A stretch of 64,000 nt of DNA from Sordaria brevicollis. Lineage: Eukaryota; Ascomycota; Sordariomycetes; Sordariales; Sordariaceae. Location: contig JAUTDP010000007.1 in assembly GCA_033439795.1 (NCBI GenBank), positions 2,046,001-2,110,000 of the forward strand, read 5' to 3'. The notes under the pieces were generated by a model, which was given only the letters and a program-made list of their open reading frames with translations, was not told the origin of the DNA and ran no database searches. The stretch's first letter is position 1, and each line of letters starts with the position of its first letter. Positions 9,848 through 21,928 of the stretch are shown here, one piece after another. The translations under genes and the position numbers were made by a program.

Positions 9848-12198
9848 TCATCGCTTGAACTCGCTTACACGATCAAGGTTAAAAGCAGCGCTGATGAGCG
9901 CCAAGTGTGAAAACGCCTGGGGTGTGTTCCCCAGCTGCTCGCCGGACCGCGAGATCTCCTCCGAGAACATCATCAGGTGGTTCGAGAAGCTCAGCATGTT
10001 CTCAAACAGGTTGATGGCCCGCACCAGGTACTTGGGCTCGTAGACGCTGGCGCGCGTCATGGCTTCGACGAGCCAGAAGGTGCACATGGAGAAGGCACCT
10101 TCGCGGCCTCCTACGCCTGTTTTTTCGTGTAAGTTAGTTTTCTCTGAAGACAAGACGAAGAGAGGTCGGTGGGTGAAGCTTACCGTCTTCTGATTGCTCA
10201 GTGTCGTATCGGTATACCAGCCCGGTGCTGGTTAATCCGCCCTTCTCGGGGGGCAGCATGATGCGGTCCATGGTGTTTAGGAAGCGCGGGTCATTGGGCG
10301 CAATAAAGAACACGAGCGGGGCAATGAGGATGGACGAGTCCAGAATCGTCTTGTTCTCGTAGCTCTGTACGAAGCACTTCATCTCCTTGTTGTACGCCTT
10401 CTCCATGATCTCCTCGTACAGCGAGTCCCTGGCCTCGAGCCACTTGGCGCGGTTCGGGCAAGGGAAGTTCCTTTTCTCGGACAAGCGAAGGCCGCGGTCG
10501 AAGGCGACCCACAGCATGATCTTGGAGTAGGTAAAGTGCTGCTTGTTGTTGCGCACCTCCCAGATGGACATGTCCGGGTCGTTGAGGATGGTGAGCACGT
10601 AGTCGAGCATCTCGCGGATCGAGCACCACAGGTCCCAGTGGATCGGCTTGCCGTACTTGTTGTACAGGTAGATGGCGTCCATGAGCTCGCCGTAGATGTC
10701 GAACTGCTGGTGGAAGGCGGCGCCGTTGCCCACCCGCACCGGCTTGCTGCCACGGTACCCGTCCAGGTGCGTCAGCTCCCGCTCGGGAATGTCCGTCTCG
10801 CCTCGGATCGTGAACATGATGGGCAGGCCGCCGTCGGCCACGCGCGAGCTGCTTAATCGGTCGCTGATGAATTCCATGTATGCGTCGGCTTCCTCGGTGA
10901 AGCCCAGTCGGAGCAAGATGTAGATGGTGAAAGAGGCGTCGCGGACCCATGAGAACCGATAGTCCCAGTTGCTGGGGAAAGGATTGCTTAATGTTAGACA
11001 AGCGGCTGTGTTTAGGTATTTAGGCAAAGCGTGGGTAAAGAGATGTGGTGACAAGAGAATAGGGGATAGGTGGATAGAGAATGAGATTGTTGGACTTACC
11101 GGACACCACCAATGTCTTCGGGAATGGAAAAGGTTGGAGCGGCGATAATGGCTCCGGTCGGTTCGTATGTCATGAGTTTCAGAATCATGAAGCTTCTCGT
11201 CACCACCTCACGCCAGCGGCCCTTGTACTTGCACTTTGAGATCCAGTTATACCAGAAGGTCTGGGTGTCGTGCTGCTGAGTGTCCAGAACGGCGTTCGTG
11301 ATGTGTTCTGTAACATGATTGGGAAGGTCGTTACGGAGAACGAATGAAACGGCCTGTCCTTCCAGCAAGTCGATGGTGGCAACCACACCCTCGCCCAACA
11401 TGCCGGGCTTCTTCACCTTCTTGAAGCGGACAGTGGGATAGCTTTCGTGATTCTCATCCTCCCCTCTGTCGATACTGACATCAAGCTGAAGCTTGACGTC
11501 CTTGCTGTGGAACGTCACGGTCTTGCTTTCAGGGGCAAAAGAGACATTCTCCTCTTGAAGAATCGTGGTCTCATGAGGCGCTGTGGCATACTCAAATGCA
11601 GGGAAGATTTCGACATCTGTAACCATGTAAGCAACGTGGATCGCATGATAAGGCTTGGAAAGATTTCATCACCTACCCAAAGAGAACTTTCCACGGATAC
11701 ACTCAACACGGCGTACCAACCATTTCTTCAGTTCCTCCTGAACGCTTGTCATCTCACGGTAGGCACTCGTCTTGAGTCCCTTGTAGAGGGTCTTGGTGGT
11801 CCTGGGCCTGGGGAAGAAATCGACGAGATCAACGACACCATCCTCGTGGATATACCTGGTTTGAAGAATGTTGGAGGAGGGAAGGTATTGCTGTTTGGTG
11901 GTGCATTCTAGATGGGCAGAAGGATGTATGCTGAAATGGCCTCCCTTATCCTTGTCTAGCAAGCGGCAGAAGACAGAAGGGGAGTCGAATTCGGGCCTTG
12001 GGGAAGTCAGCAAAGGCGCATGATTTTGAGCCATGAATGTGAGACTTACCAACACATAAAGTCAAGACTGCCGTCCATGCCCACAAGGGCGCATGTTCTC
12101 ATGTTGCCAATCAAGCCATAGTTTTCGATGGGAAGATAGCCGCCGCAGCGCTTCCTCATCTGAGCCTCAGGGCTCTGTGTTGCGCCCGCGTTTGACAT
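9848..12198 (-). CDS. Glycoside hydrolase family 15 protein (intracellular glucoamylase/trehalase-like)
   Basis: Five exons: 12198-12050, 11996-11677, 11616-11100, 10971-10184 and 10116-9848. All four introns are GT-AG with phases that match, giving 680 residues. The N-terminus ([45 protein letters not shown]) is the trehalase-like N-domain (DUF5911) of bacterial-type GH15. The (alpha/alpha)6 domain starts at [24 protein letters not shown] and continues through [26 protein letters not shown] and WLVEAMTRA. There is no signal peptide and no starch-binding domain, so this is not the secreted fungal glucoamylase. Substrate (trehalose, maltodextrin or other glucoside) cannot be decided here. Length and order are full for the family. 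Confidence 0.88.
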
Positions 12199-14090
12199 GA
12201 CGAATAAGGCTCCTTGGCCTAGGTTATGTTTCGGTCCTTTTGTGTAGTGGTACTCGGATGAAGTGTTTGGATGTTTGTGTGTTGCTACTCGGAAGCTGGA
12301 GAGCTATCAACGAAACGGAAGGAACAAAGGACCTGATGTCTCCGTTGAGCCAATGAATTGTCTTGATGAAAGTGAACGAGTCAAAGTTGAAAGGACGGAA
12401 GGGAAGAGCGAGTATAAGATAGGTATAAGATATGTATCTTTCTATGGAGACCTAGGTAGAAGCAAGAAGTAAACAGGATGGAAAGCCGGAAAGCACCTCG
12501 GTAGTAGAAATGTCTTTTTCGTGTTTCATCTCACCGTAGAAGCTACCCATCATATGAAGACGGCGAGGTTGTGCGCCCCGATCCGATCCATTGATAGCTT
12601 GTGCACACCAGCTCCTGACTCAGCAGCATCTTCCAAGTTTGTTTGGTTACGACCTCGTGTCTTTGCCTCTTTCGGGCCTCTTGTCGAGGTGTTTCTCTGC
12701 GGCTCCCCACAAGGTTGGGTGATCATGGTATGCCAAGAGGGGTTTGGAAGGGAGCGCGGGATTGATGATGCAGTTTCCATGGAGTTACATCCCCGGATGG
12801 ACCAACGACGAAGCTCGCCCCGGTTTCCTCCCACCAACTTGTTTGAGGAATGTTAAAGGGAAGAAGCTCCGTCACTGATCAGCTCGCTTCGATTATTAGC
12901 TTTTCCTGCCAATGTTGTTCGAGATATTTCATCTGTAAGGACCCTTTCATCTGACGGCAATTTTCGGAGTCTGTCCGATATCTCGTAATTCAATTGTTTG
13001 GGATTGTGTAAGCCTCTGACGGAGTTCACGGAGTGGATGTCAACGACATCATAACCTGAATCTGGAGAGACTGGGGTTGTCAGCTTGACGGTCCAGATGG
13101 TCCAATGTGGGGAATTCCAGTGCATCCGCGCGCTGAGGTACAAGAAACACCGTCATACCATCAGCCACTTACACGGATATTTAATCAACAGAAGCGGCCA
13201 ATTGGCTTTGTATCGCAGAAACAGACACTGTAACAACTTCTATAGTATTTGACTATACAATAGAGGCCGTTGCAGTTTATTGAAAGAGAACCAGAGCCAA
13301 ATACCTCGCAATCCATCTGAGTGATAAAACAGACAATCGAGCACTCTGTGGCAGGCCGCTTGAATATTTCGCAGAAAAGTTGCCCCAACCAGCCCCGCCT
13401 CTCCCCGGCCGGGGACAACATGGAACAGTTCCACGTTGATGTCTCTCCAGCTGCCACCAAAAGAAGCTTGGCGTATGGCTCGGTTCGCGGCAGGCCGATT
13501 CTCACGGCATTCTCACCACCCTAGGGAACAGTGACACAGGCGACGATCTCACTGCAGGCTTCGGAACCAAAAAGGGTCGAGACTTTGACAAGCGCAACTG
13601 GGCAACTGGGCGGTGAGAGGACAGGATGATGTTAAATGTTAAGAGACGCACGAGCCACTCACCTCAACTTAATGACTTGATGCAGGGGCGTCCGGCAGCT
13701 GACTGAATTTCTGAATCCCAAGCGGAATGGAAACTGGATTTCACCACCTAACATTTACCTAAAGCACACCCTCTTGGCCCTCTTGGACACCCATTTCTTC
13801 GCTTTTTTACAGTACCAAAACTAGGGTCCAAAGCCAATGACCGTCGCCATCTTCCATCACTCCACCGCTCATCTGGGCTCGCCAAGTCGCCAACTCGAGA
13901 ACGTCGCAAGTCTCAGTCCATCTCGATATGCTAAGGTACGGAGGCTAGCAAGGGGCCGCTCCAACTTCTCAAACGTCGAGTCGCACCGTGTACCTGGAGC
14001 CAATTGAATATCCCCTGCCCCTAATTATGAAGCCAAAGAGACTTTTGGCGCCCGTCCATCTCCGTCGTCCATCTTGTTGAAATACCGGAC
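12199..14090. promoter_or_regulatory. Divergent promoter region, GH15 gene and translocator gene
   Basis: A 1.9-kb space between two divergent starts. No ORF longer than about 110 residues has family features. It should hold both promoters and the long 5' UTRs. I see no repeat or RNA gene. Confidence 0.4.
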
Positions 14091-16313
14091 ATGTCTCCTC
14101 CTACCTCTACCAACAACACCAACGAAGGAGCATCGCCAACGACCCTTTCCGTGATCTCCCTGGATTCATCCCCATCACCAACCACCGGCAACAACACCCC
14201 ACTCGCCCTCCCAGGAACATCCTCTGCCTTTACAAGCGGCATCGGCACTACCGTAGGCCCAAGTGGACACGCGACACCCACAGTGTCTGCACGACGCACA
14301 GGTACAGGGTCCTACAATCTCGACTTCAGCGGAGACGACGACCCACACGTTACCGTAGACACCGTCCCCGTCCCCGCGGGCCTGGATACTACAAGTGCTA
14401 CCTCGACCCTTATAAATAAACAACCATTCGATATCAATTCGGCGATATGTGCAGAGGACCACGCTGGTAAAGACACACACACAACGGCAAACCTGAACTC
14501 GGACTCTTTCGATATCGAAATGGCTCCCATCGGCGGAGCAGGAACAGGGGGTGGCCACCGGCGCCGAAGAAGCAGTCTTATGAATCCCGTGGGCGCATCC
14601 AGTAGCAGCAGACACCGATCCCCACGACCACGGTCATCAGCAGGGAAGGGAATCGATTCAGACGAGCCCAAACTGGTTGGGGAGGACACGAGGGTGCAGG
14701 AGGTTGCCCGACGCGACGACAGACTCAGCGACGACGACTTGACAGACGAGGACCTCCATATTGACGAAGAGGCCGGTTTGACAGGGGCGGACAGGCGGAG
14801 GAAGAGCCGCAAGAGAAGTCGCAACACCCGAATAGACCAAAGGATAGCGAGGGACAGGATCACGGAGGCGGAGAAGCAAGAGGCAGACAAGGCGGTACTG
14901 AAGAACCTTGTCATAAACGTGACATTGATCCTTCTCTGGTACTTCTTCTCATTAAGCATATCCTTGGTAAGTAAACAAGATCCCAATTCTGAAGCAGTGA
15001 AGGGACAGACACTAACCGTGCTTTCTATCATCACCAGTATAACAAGTGGATGTTTGACCCAAACAAGCTTAATTTCCGATTTCCATTATTTACCACCGCT
15101 ACACACATGCTCGTGCAGTTCTCGTTGGCATCCGTTGTTTTGTTTTTCTTTCCCTCGCTGCGGCCAACAAATGGACACAAGTCGGATCTGGGCCAGTCGA
15201 GGCATGAGCCGGAACGGCCCGTCATGACGAAATGGTTCTACCTTACCAGGATTGGCCCTTGCGGGTTGGCTACTGGTCTCGATATTGGACTGGGCAATGC
15301 TTCATTACAGTTCATCACCCTCACTTTTTACAGTAAGTTGCCTCGCCGGAGACCCTTGCGTTACTCGTGTTACGTCTGGACCCGTTGTGCTAACTATTCT
15401 CACAGCTATGTGTAAATCCTCATCGCTTGCCTTCGTTCTCCTCTTCGCCTTCCTCTTCCGCCTCGAATCGCCCACATGGCGACTTGTGGCCATTATTGCT
15501 ACCATGACGCTGGGCGTCGTGATGATGGTTGCCGGCGAGGTTGAATTCAAGCTGGGCGGCTTCCTCCTCGTGATATCGGCCTCCTTCTTTTCCGGCTTCC
15601 GCTGGGGTCTGACCCAGATCCTGCTTCTCCGCAACCCAGCCACATCCAACCCATTCTCCAGCATCTTCTTCCTCGCCCCCGTCATGTTCCTGAGCCTTAT
15701 CTCGATCGCCATCCCCGTTGAGGGGTTCTCGGCTCTATTCGCCGGCCTGAAGATCATTGCTGAGGAGCACGGCATGCTCATGGCGCCCTTGCTCATCCTC
15801 TTCCCCGGAACCATCGCCTTCCTGATGACCGCCTCCGAGTTCGCCCTGCTGAAGCGTACCTCGGTCGTCACCCTCTCCATCGCCGGCATCTTCAAGGAGG
15901 CCGTCACCATCTCGGCCGCGGCCATCGTGTTCGGCGACACCATGACCGTCATCAACGTCATGGGCTTGCTCGTCACCCTGGCCGCCATTGCCACGTACAA
16001 CTACATGAAGATCAAGAAGATGCGTCAGGATGCGCAGACTAACGTTCACATGGCCCACATGGTTGGCAGTGGAAACGGCAGCAGCGGGTCTTCGTCTTCT
16101 GCTTCGACCAGCCGCAGCGGAAGCAGGAGTGGCAGCGGAGTGGGAAGTAGCTGCAGCAGCGAGAGAGACGGAGAGGGTGAGGATGTCGAGGACGAGGGCA
16201 GAGGCCTTCTCGATGGTGGCGTGGCAGAAACGCTTTTCACAGCTGATGGAGAGGCGGTGAAGCGAAGTCCGGACTCGCCTGCCACGAGAGGGAGGGGGCG
16301 GTCGGCTGTCTAA
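14091..16313 (+). CDS. Nucleotide-sugar/triose-phosphate translocator family protein (SLC35C2, yeast Ymd8/YML038C-like)
   Basis: DMT-superfamily carrier, probably in a Golgi or ER membrane. Exons 14091-14966, 15038-15332 and 15406-16313 give 692 residues. The first ~280 are Ser/Thr-rich and acidic, then basic (RRKSRKRSRNTR), and are cytosolic. The TPT domain then begins with NLVINVTLILLWYFFSLSISL|YNKWMF (split by intron 1), followed by [59 protein letters not shown] (split by intron 2) and ASFFSGFRWGLTQILL. It ends with STVVTL-like RTSVVTLSIAGIFKEAVTI and NVMGLLVTLAAIATYNYMK. About ten TM helices. The C-terminal ~100 residues are Ser/Gly-rich and acidic. The substrate is not inferable; the yeast relative is itself poorly characterised. 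Confidence 0.88.
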
Positions 16314-17127
16314 TTCATTTTTCCTCCAGTATCTTTTTGTTTTCTCTTTTGTTGTGTCATGGTTATGGGTGGAGTTGCATTTCATCATCTCACGGGTTCT
16401 TCGGAGTTAGTCAAAACCACATACACGCACACGGATCTGTTGCATGCACAATATCAGAATCTCGATTTTCTTTTGTTACCTCATCTCAGCTACTACCTGG
16501 TAATACTGGCAAGCTGGTTTGTTTGTTGGTCTGCGTCAAATTATCTGGTTTATTCCTTGCTTGCTTGTTCGAGCAAGTGATATCGATACCCCATGATGTA
16601 CCCATGCTATAGGCTTTTGTTAAAATAAGAATCACTGTGCTGATGGCAACGTCAGAAAAGCTACAAAGCTGGGTTCGAAGCGACCATGATGTGCAAGTTA
16701 CTTGAGGTGTGCAATATTGTGAGATGCAATTCGCGTCGAGGAGCTCGGATACTGAATACGTGATGGTATCGGTTCCAGACAGTATTGCGGCGATGATGCT
16801 TAACGTCAAACACACAATCCCCTATTCAATACTGCAAAAGGGCTTGCACATATAGGTATAGACACAATTCGACGAGAAGGCATATATTTACGTAAAGCAA
16901 GTTGTGTGAGCTTTCACGAGCATCTGCTCAATGGATCTCCAAGTACACGCCGAACAAAAGTTCACGATGCATTACTGTGAACGCTATTATATCTACAACG
17001 CTTCCTATAAACAGCATCCATAACGCCCCTATGTTTCTTTTGGTCTGACCCGAGCATTTCGGCATATACGGTTCCCCAACGCCCCTAATATGAAGTTCAA
17101 ACAACCTGTAAACCAGATCAGATATGA
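16314..17127. other. Convergent intergenic region
   Basis: Between the 3' ends of the translocator and RBM42-like genes. It is AT-richer than its neighbours, and I see no gene or repeat. Confidence 0.5.
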
Positions 17128-18489
17128 TCAACCTAGCAACTTCAATCCACCCTTGGTCTTCTGACCAGGCTTCGTCACACCACCACCATGCGCCGGTCCC
17201 AGATGTGGCTCATACCCTCCTCCGCTAGCACCACCACCGCCTCCATCACCGCCACCAGCGCTCATGCCACTGCCGCTCTTCTTCTCCTTATTGTGATTAT
17301 TCTTCTTATCCTTCCACTTGCCACGGTTCCTATCGTCCTTGATCACCGTCGGCTTGATCTCCGTCTTGGCCTTGTGCACCACGACCGGGTGACTCTGGAT
17401 GTACTTGCCGTTCATCTCCTTGGCGGCCTGGAAAAAGTCCTCCGGGTCGCTGAAGCTGACGAACCCGAACCCTTTGCTCTTGGTCGTCCGCTTGTCGCGC
17501 ACCACCTTGGCCTTTTGCACGCTCTTCCACCGCGAAAACGCCTTGAGGAGCGACTCGTCTGTCGTCTCGCCCGCGAGGTTACCCACGAACAAGCGCAGGT
17601 GCGACGGATCCCATTCGAGCAGCGTGTCGTCGGTCCACTTCTTGCCACCGCCTTCGCGCACGACCGTCTTCTTCTTCTCGCCGTCGGCGCCCGTCGCGTG
17701 ATTAGCGGCGGCGTTGGCCGCGTTGAGAGCCGCGTAGGGGTCGGCTGCTGCTGCTGCTGCGGCGGCGGCGGCGGCTGTTGCTGGGTCCATGGCTGCGCCG
17801 TAGGCCGCTCCGTATTGGCCGGCGCCTGCACCGTAAGCTCCCGCCCCACCGCGCGCGCCGGGGACGTTGCCAGCGCCGGTAGCCTTGTTGCTGGTGTTGT
17901 TGGGGTCGTTCGGGTCCTTGGGCATGTATGCGCTCTGCCACGCGGCTATCTGGGCCGCCTCGACGGGGTCGTAGTTGGCGTCATGATGATGACCATGGTG
18001 GCCGGCAGTCGGGGCTGCAGTCGGAACGGGGAAAGGGTTGCGGATCTGGGGCGGAGTGGAATAGCTGCCGTTGCCGGTGGCGCCGTAACCGTATGCCGCT
18101 TGTTGTTGGTAGCCCGCTACTTGGGGGTAGCTGCCGTATGTTGTGCTTGCTTGGCCGTAGCCGCCACGACCGCCTCCTACCCCGGGAGCGGCTGGTTGAC
18201 GAGCGCCGTACGAGGTGGATGCGCCATAGGTGCCGGGCGCAGCGGCGCCGATCGTCGGGCCATAGCCGGGAGCCGCCGTGTACGACGAGGTCGTTGCCGC
18301 GGTTGTCGGGGTCGCGGGATAGCCCGGAGCTGGAGAGGGAGATGGGGCGGCGCTGAAGGACCGCGCAGAGTGGATCGCGGGTTGAAAGGCAGGCTTGAAG
18401 CCGCCAGGCTGCTTTGCTGGTGGCGGTCGGGGAGGCAGCGACGGATGCGTCGTGTTCTTGGAGACACCTGGAGGACCGGGGTACGACAT
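17128..18489 (-). CDS. rbm42: RBM42-like RNA-binding protein, single RRM
   Basis: Single-exon ORF of 453 residues from ATG 18489 (MSYPGPPGV). The first ~270 residues are Pro/Ala/Gly/Tyr-rich low complexity, including an Ala run coded by GCN repeats near 17760. A conserved lead-in (WTDDTLLEWDPSHLRLFVGNL) enters one RRM at about residues 295-372 (RNP2 LFVGNL, RNP1 KGFGFVSF). The C-terminal arm is basic then Gly-rich (NRGKWKDKKNNHNKEKK). The WDPxxxRLFVGNLG lead-in is diagnostic of the RBM42/AtRBP family, linked to pre-mRNA splicing in animals and plants. A 477-residue ORF on the opposite strand is a shadow of this GC-rich gene. Confidence 0.88.
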   Translation of the reverse strand: MSYPGPPGVSKNTTHPSLPPRPPPAKQPGGFKPAFQPAIHSARSFSAAPSPSPAPGYPATPTTAATTSSYTAAPGYGPTIGAAAPGTYGASTSYGARQPAAPGVGGGRGGYGQASTTYGSYPQVAGYQQQAAYGYGATGNGSYSTPPQIRNPFPVPTAAPTAGHHGHHHDANYDPVEAAQIAAWQSAYMPKDPNDPNNTSNKATGAGNVPGARGGAGAYGAGAGQYGAAYGAAMDPATAAAAAAAAAAADPYAALNAANAAANHATGADGEKKKTVVREGGGKKWTDDTLLEWDPSHLRLFVGNLAGETTDESLLKAFSRWKSVQKAKVVRDKRTTKSKGFGFVSFSDPEDFFQAAKEMNGKYIQSHPVVVHKAKTEIKPTVIKDDRNRGKWKDKKNNHNKEKKSGSGMSAGGGDGGGGGASGGGYEPHLGPAHGGGVTKPGQKTKGGLKLLG

Positions 18490-19209
18490 GATGAATTTCT
18501 CGCGCCGATAACAAGAGAGAAACAACTTGGTTCAAGTCTGTTTTTTTGTGTGTTTGTTTCACGTACCTGTGAGCCCAGCCCGGCAGTGTTCTGCGCCTTT
18601 GTGGTAGGTATCCTCCTGTGATCAGGTACTGTCGGGCTTGTCCGGTCAAGAGTTGGCTCACGAGAGTTGCAGGCAAGAATAGTAAAAGGATGTGTTGTGG
18701 TTGGATTATCGCGATTGCGGCTTGAATCAGGCACGGACGTCAGCGGTTGATGGAGAAGTTGATTGTCAGTGCAGGTTGGACTGCAGCGAGGCCATGGACG
18801 GGACGGGCAAGTTTCATTTGTGGAGTCCGGCCGAAACTGGCTGAACCGGATGGAGACGCGGTGAACTGGAGACCGGTCGCCGATCCTGAGGTGAACGGTG
18901 AACCCTGCCTGTCGCACCACCGTGAACCACTGTGGTCCTTCCTCAACAGGTGCCGCACCGCAGTGCCTTTCGGACCGATCAGCCACAAGCCAAGATTGCA
19001 AGACTCCAGTCCATACGTAATCAATCAGTTACCTGTGGCTGTGCGATAACTTGATTGCATTGCATTGTTGATGACGATGAACGAAGCTTTTGGTTGCAAC
19101 GGAAGCCTTGAATATCTCAGTCTAGTTGTGAACTCCAAAATCAACGTCTTTTATGATTAAGAGTCTCACTTCGCTGTGTGGGTGTTCCAAGCACCACTCC
19201 AGTTGCAGA

Positions 19210-19251
<42 letters not shown>

Positions 19252-19844
19252 CGTCCATGGAGACAGACCCCCACGCCCCCCACCTAATCTTAGGGTTGGG
19301 TATGGAGAGGGTAATATATGGTGGGAGGGTTTTCAATAGTGCAGTGGAAGCAGGAATTGGACTAGCAAGTATCGTAAAGCGGCGTATTGTTCACTGCGAC
19401 ATGTACCTATCCTATCGTACAGTTTCTCTTTCGAGATGTCAGTCCTGTCAGCGTGTCAGTCAAGCACTCTGATGAAAGCTATCATGTAATGATCAAATCA
19501 GGCGGGCCCATGAGAAGCTTCTCCTTTCTGCCCCTCGTCTGGACTCTCTGGTCTCACTCATGTCCCCAACTTTCCAAAGTTCAGGACCTTTTTGGGGGGT
19601 CCGCTGCCCGTAAGTAATGCAAAACTTGCTATCAAATTCTCAGTGAAGCGAGAGCAGACGACTAGCCCGAGATGGTAAGCTTCATTCTAAATAGGCTGAA
19701 CTTCCATGTTCGGTTCCTGTCAGTTTGTGCCTGAGTTGTGATGACTCCGCAACAAAGCTACAGTGAAGCTGGTAAGCTTGCATACATCTTAGCAGCTCAG
19801 CAATCAGACGATCGTGTGGGGGATGGGGGTCAGCGTGAAACATA
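18490..19844. other. Gene-poor spacer upstream of the RBM42-like gene
   Basis: Holds the RBM42-like 5' UTR and promoter. A 39-nt adenine run sits at 19211-19249. No ORF shows family features on either strand. Confidence 0.45.
19211..19249 (+). repeat. Poly(A) homopolymer run, 39 nt
   Basis: Uninterrupted run of 39 A. No retroelement body or target duplication is visible next to it, so it may be simple slippage expansion. The exact length is uncertain in any assembly. Confidence 0.9.
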
Positions 19845-20079
19845 CACATCACCCCTTGAAAGTTCGTTAGCGCGGGACTCCAAGAGATATACTTCGCAAC
19901 TCAACCAATATTCCACCAATTTTTATACAACAAACTGGTATCAATCCAATGCGTTTTCCCTAGTGCGTACACTCTCTCAAATTTTTTCCATTAAATGTGG
20001 TTGTCGCGGCGTTTTTCTGTGAGCTTTTGCAGGCCCCTGTCACAAGAGTCGCGCTAACAAACTTTCAAGGGGTGATGTG
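19845..20079. mobile_element. Short TA-flanked inverted-repeat element (Tc1/mariner-type MITE candidate)
   Basis: A 235-bp unit. The left end starts CACATCACCCCTTGAAAGTT and the right end is its reverse complement; the arms match over about 31 bp (to about 19875 on the left and from about 20049 on the right) with one C/T difference. The dinucleotide TA lies directly outside both ends (19843-19844 and 20080-20081), as expected for a TA target-site duplication. There is no ORF inside. A non-autonomous Tc1/mariner/pogo-class element is the simplest reading. A chance palindrome of this length with matching TA borders is unlikely. Confidence 0.7.
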
Positions 20080-20081
20080 TA

Positions 20082-21928
20082 TGGGCTTGGGCAGTCGACA
20101 CAACGAGGAGGGAAGTTGGCTTGGTTTTATATCGATTTTTGGCTCGTCGCTGAAAGAAGAAGCCCATATAATCTTCATCGTCAGATCCTGGGGTGTGGAT
20201 GCCCCGGATTTCATGTACATCTAGAATTGTGTCGTTGAAGCGCATTGGAATACCGAGCCAAACTCATGGCCTATATACGATGGCGGTTTCCACCCTATGA
20301 CACTCCGGGGTTTGCATAGGAACGCAGTTTGGTGGCTAAAAACAATGCCGGCTCATCCGGGGTTGCCTACCATCAGTGCTTATGTCTATATATCAATTAG
20401 TGACTGAAGTTCGGGCAACTTTTAGAACCCCGGAAAGCGGAAGGGATGAAAGTTCCCAGATGCCGTGGAAGTATACCAGCTGCTGAACACGGAATTTTGT
20501 AAAGAAGCTTACCAAACATGCCAGGCCAGCAGTAAGCAACTGGGTCATCGGAGACTGTTTTCCATAAAAGGGTGCTTTTCTTGACAGCCACAAAGCGAGG
20601 CTTTACAATGATCGTATGGAACGGGTATTGGAACGGCTGGGAGCTTGGGTGGGATGCAAAGTCCAAACCAGGGGTCGCCGGCGATGAACCTAACCTTTTC
20701 CGTCTGGGCCGTCCTAGTAGGTAGGTTCGGAGGAGCATGAAGGAAGGACGGGATTGCGAAACCGCAACAGACTAAAAACATGCTGTGACAGGGGTGGTTG
20801 GGGGTGGACAAACTTACAAATATAAGGACAAAAGCTGCCGTCCTCGTGCTACTTGAGTCGACTTTGTTAGTGCTCCATGGTGATGTCTGTGTCTGACAGC
20901 CAGCTGTACATAGCCCGAGTAGACGCGAGTTTTCGAAACCCAGCTTCAAGCTTAACACTCCTGACCGTTTTTCTGGGTCGAGATGTGTGATGCCGACAAT
21001 ATCTACCTACCTTTGTCCCACGTACCGGCTCGGTGCACACTGGCATCAAAAAGCCAAGCTCCGGGTGGGAATGGTTGACCTCAACGAAGTGGTAAATGAG
21101 TGGATCGTTTCGCACCACTTGGGGGTGTCGGGCTGACCCAGACCAACAAATGGGATATGGAGCCTTCCGATCCCGCCGCGGGGGTTTTTCTGAGGCAGGA
21201 CGGCGGAATTATTTCTTCCACTGCAGGCACGCAGGTCCACGGGAGAAAATGCCGGCTACCCATTCTGCAGCTGGTCATGGCAAAGTAGATCAGTCGAAGT
21301 TTGAAGGGATGAAAGCCCCGTTCTTGTCGGGATAAAAAGACGGACGATGGTAGCGGACCGGACGGGCACATGAGCCTGCCCACTCGAGCTTTCGTCCCGT
21401 ACCCATGACTGTGCGAGTGACAATGGATGATGCAGCGAGGCAACGACGATCTCGGCTGGCGCTGTCCTGTCCTGTCTGCCTGTCTCTCTCGGTGGGTGCA
21501 AGAATGATGGTTGTCAAAAAAACTGAAGGGTGGAACTCGTCTGCTATCGCCGGCCGGCTCTGCAACTAAGGATCTTCTAGCAAAAGGTACAGGCCAAGAT
21601 GATGCAGGGCCTGGTCGGATTTTGAAAGTGTTTCCACTTGTTGCAAGCAGTGACATTTTAGCTTGTCCGCTACGACGCTGATTGACTCCCCATTGACCCC
21701 TCCGAAGTCGAAGGCTCCAGGATCCCTCTCCAAAGTTTCGTCATTACCTCAGCTCGCAGCTACTTTCTTTATTTGACCCCCTCCTTCCCCCTCCGTTAGA
21801 AATCCCTCTTCGTTGAGTAATCTCTTCTTCTCCAACTCAATTCATCTTGCTTTTTGCTTCCTGTTCTTCCAAACAACCACAATATTCAGCAATCTCGAGA
21901 TTTAAGATACCCTACAAAAGCCTACAAG
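20082..21928. promoter_or_regulatory. Gene-poor region ending in the 6PGD promoter
   Basis: Several short ORFs on the minus strand (for example 20545-20958 and 21081-21656) show no domains or plausible start context. The last ~250 bp (from about 21680) are C/T-rich, like the leader of a highly expressed fungal gene, and lead into the 6PGD start. Confidence 0.4.

Noticed and set aside
17188..18621. 477-residue ORF on the plus strand
   Set aside because: Shadow of the RBM42-like gene on the other strand; it has no domain of its own, while the minus frame contains a clear RRM.
20545..21656. Minus-strand ORFs upstream of gnd1
   Set aside because: No family features, no splice-consistent extension, and they overlap each other in different frames.
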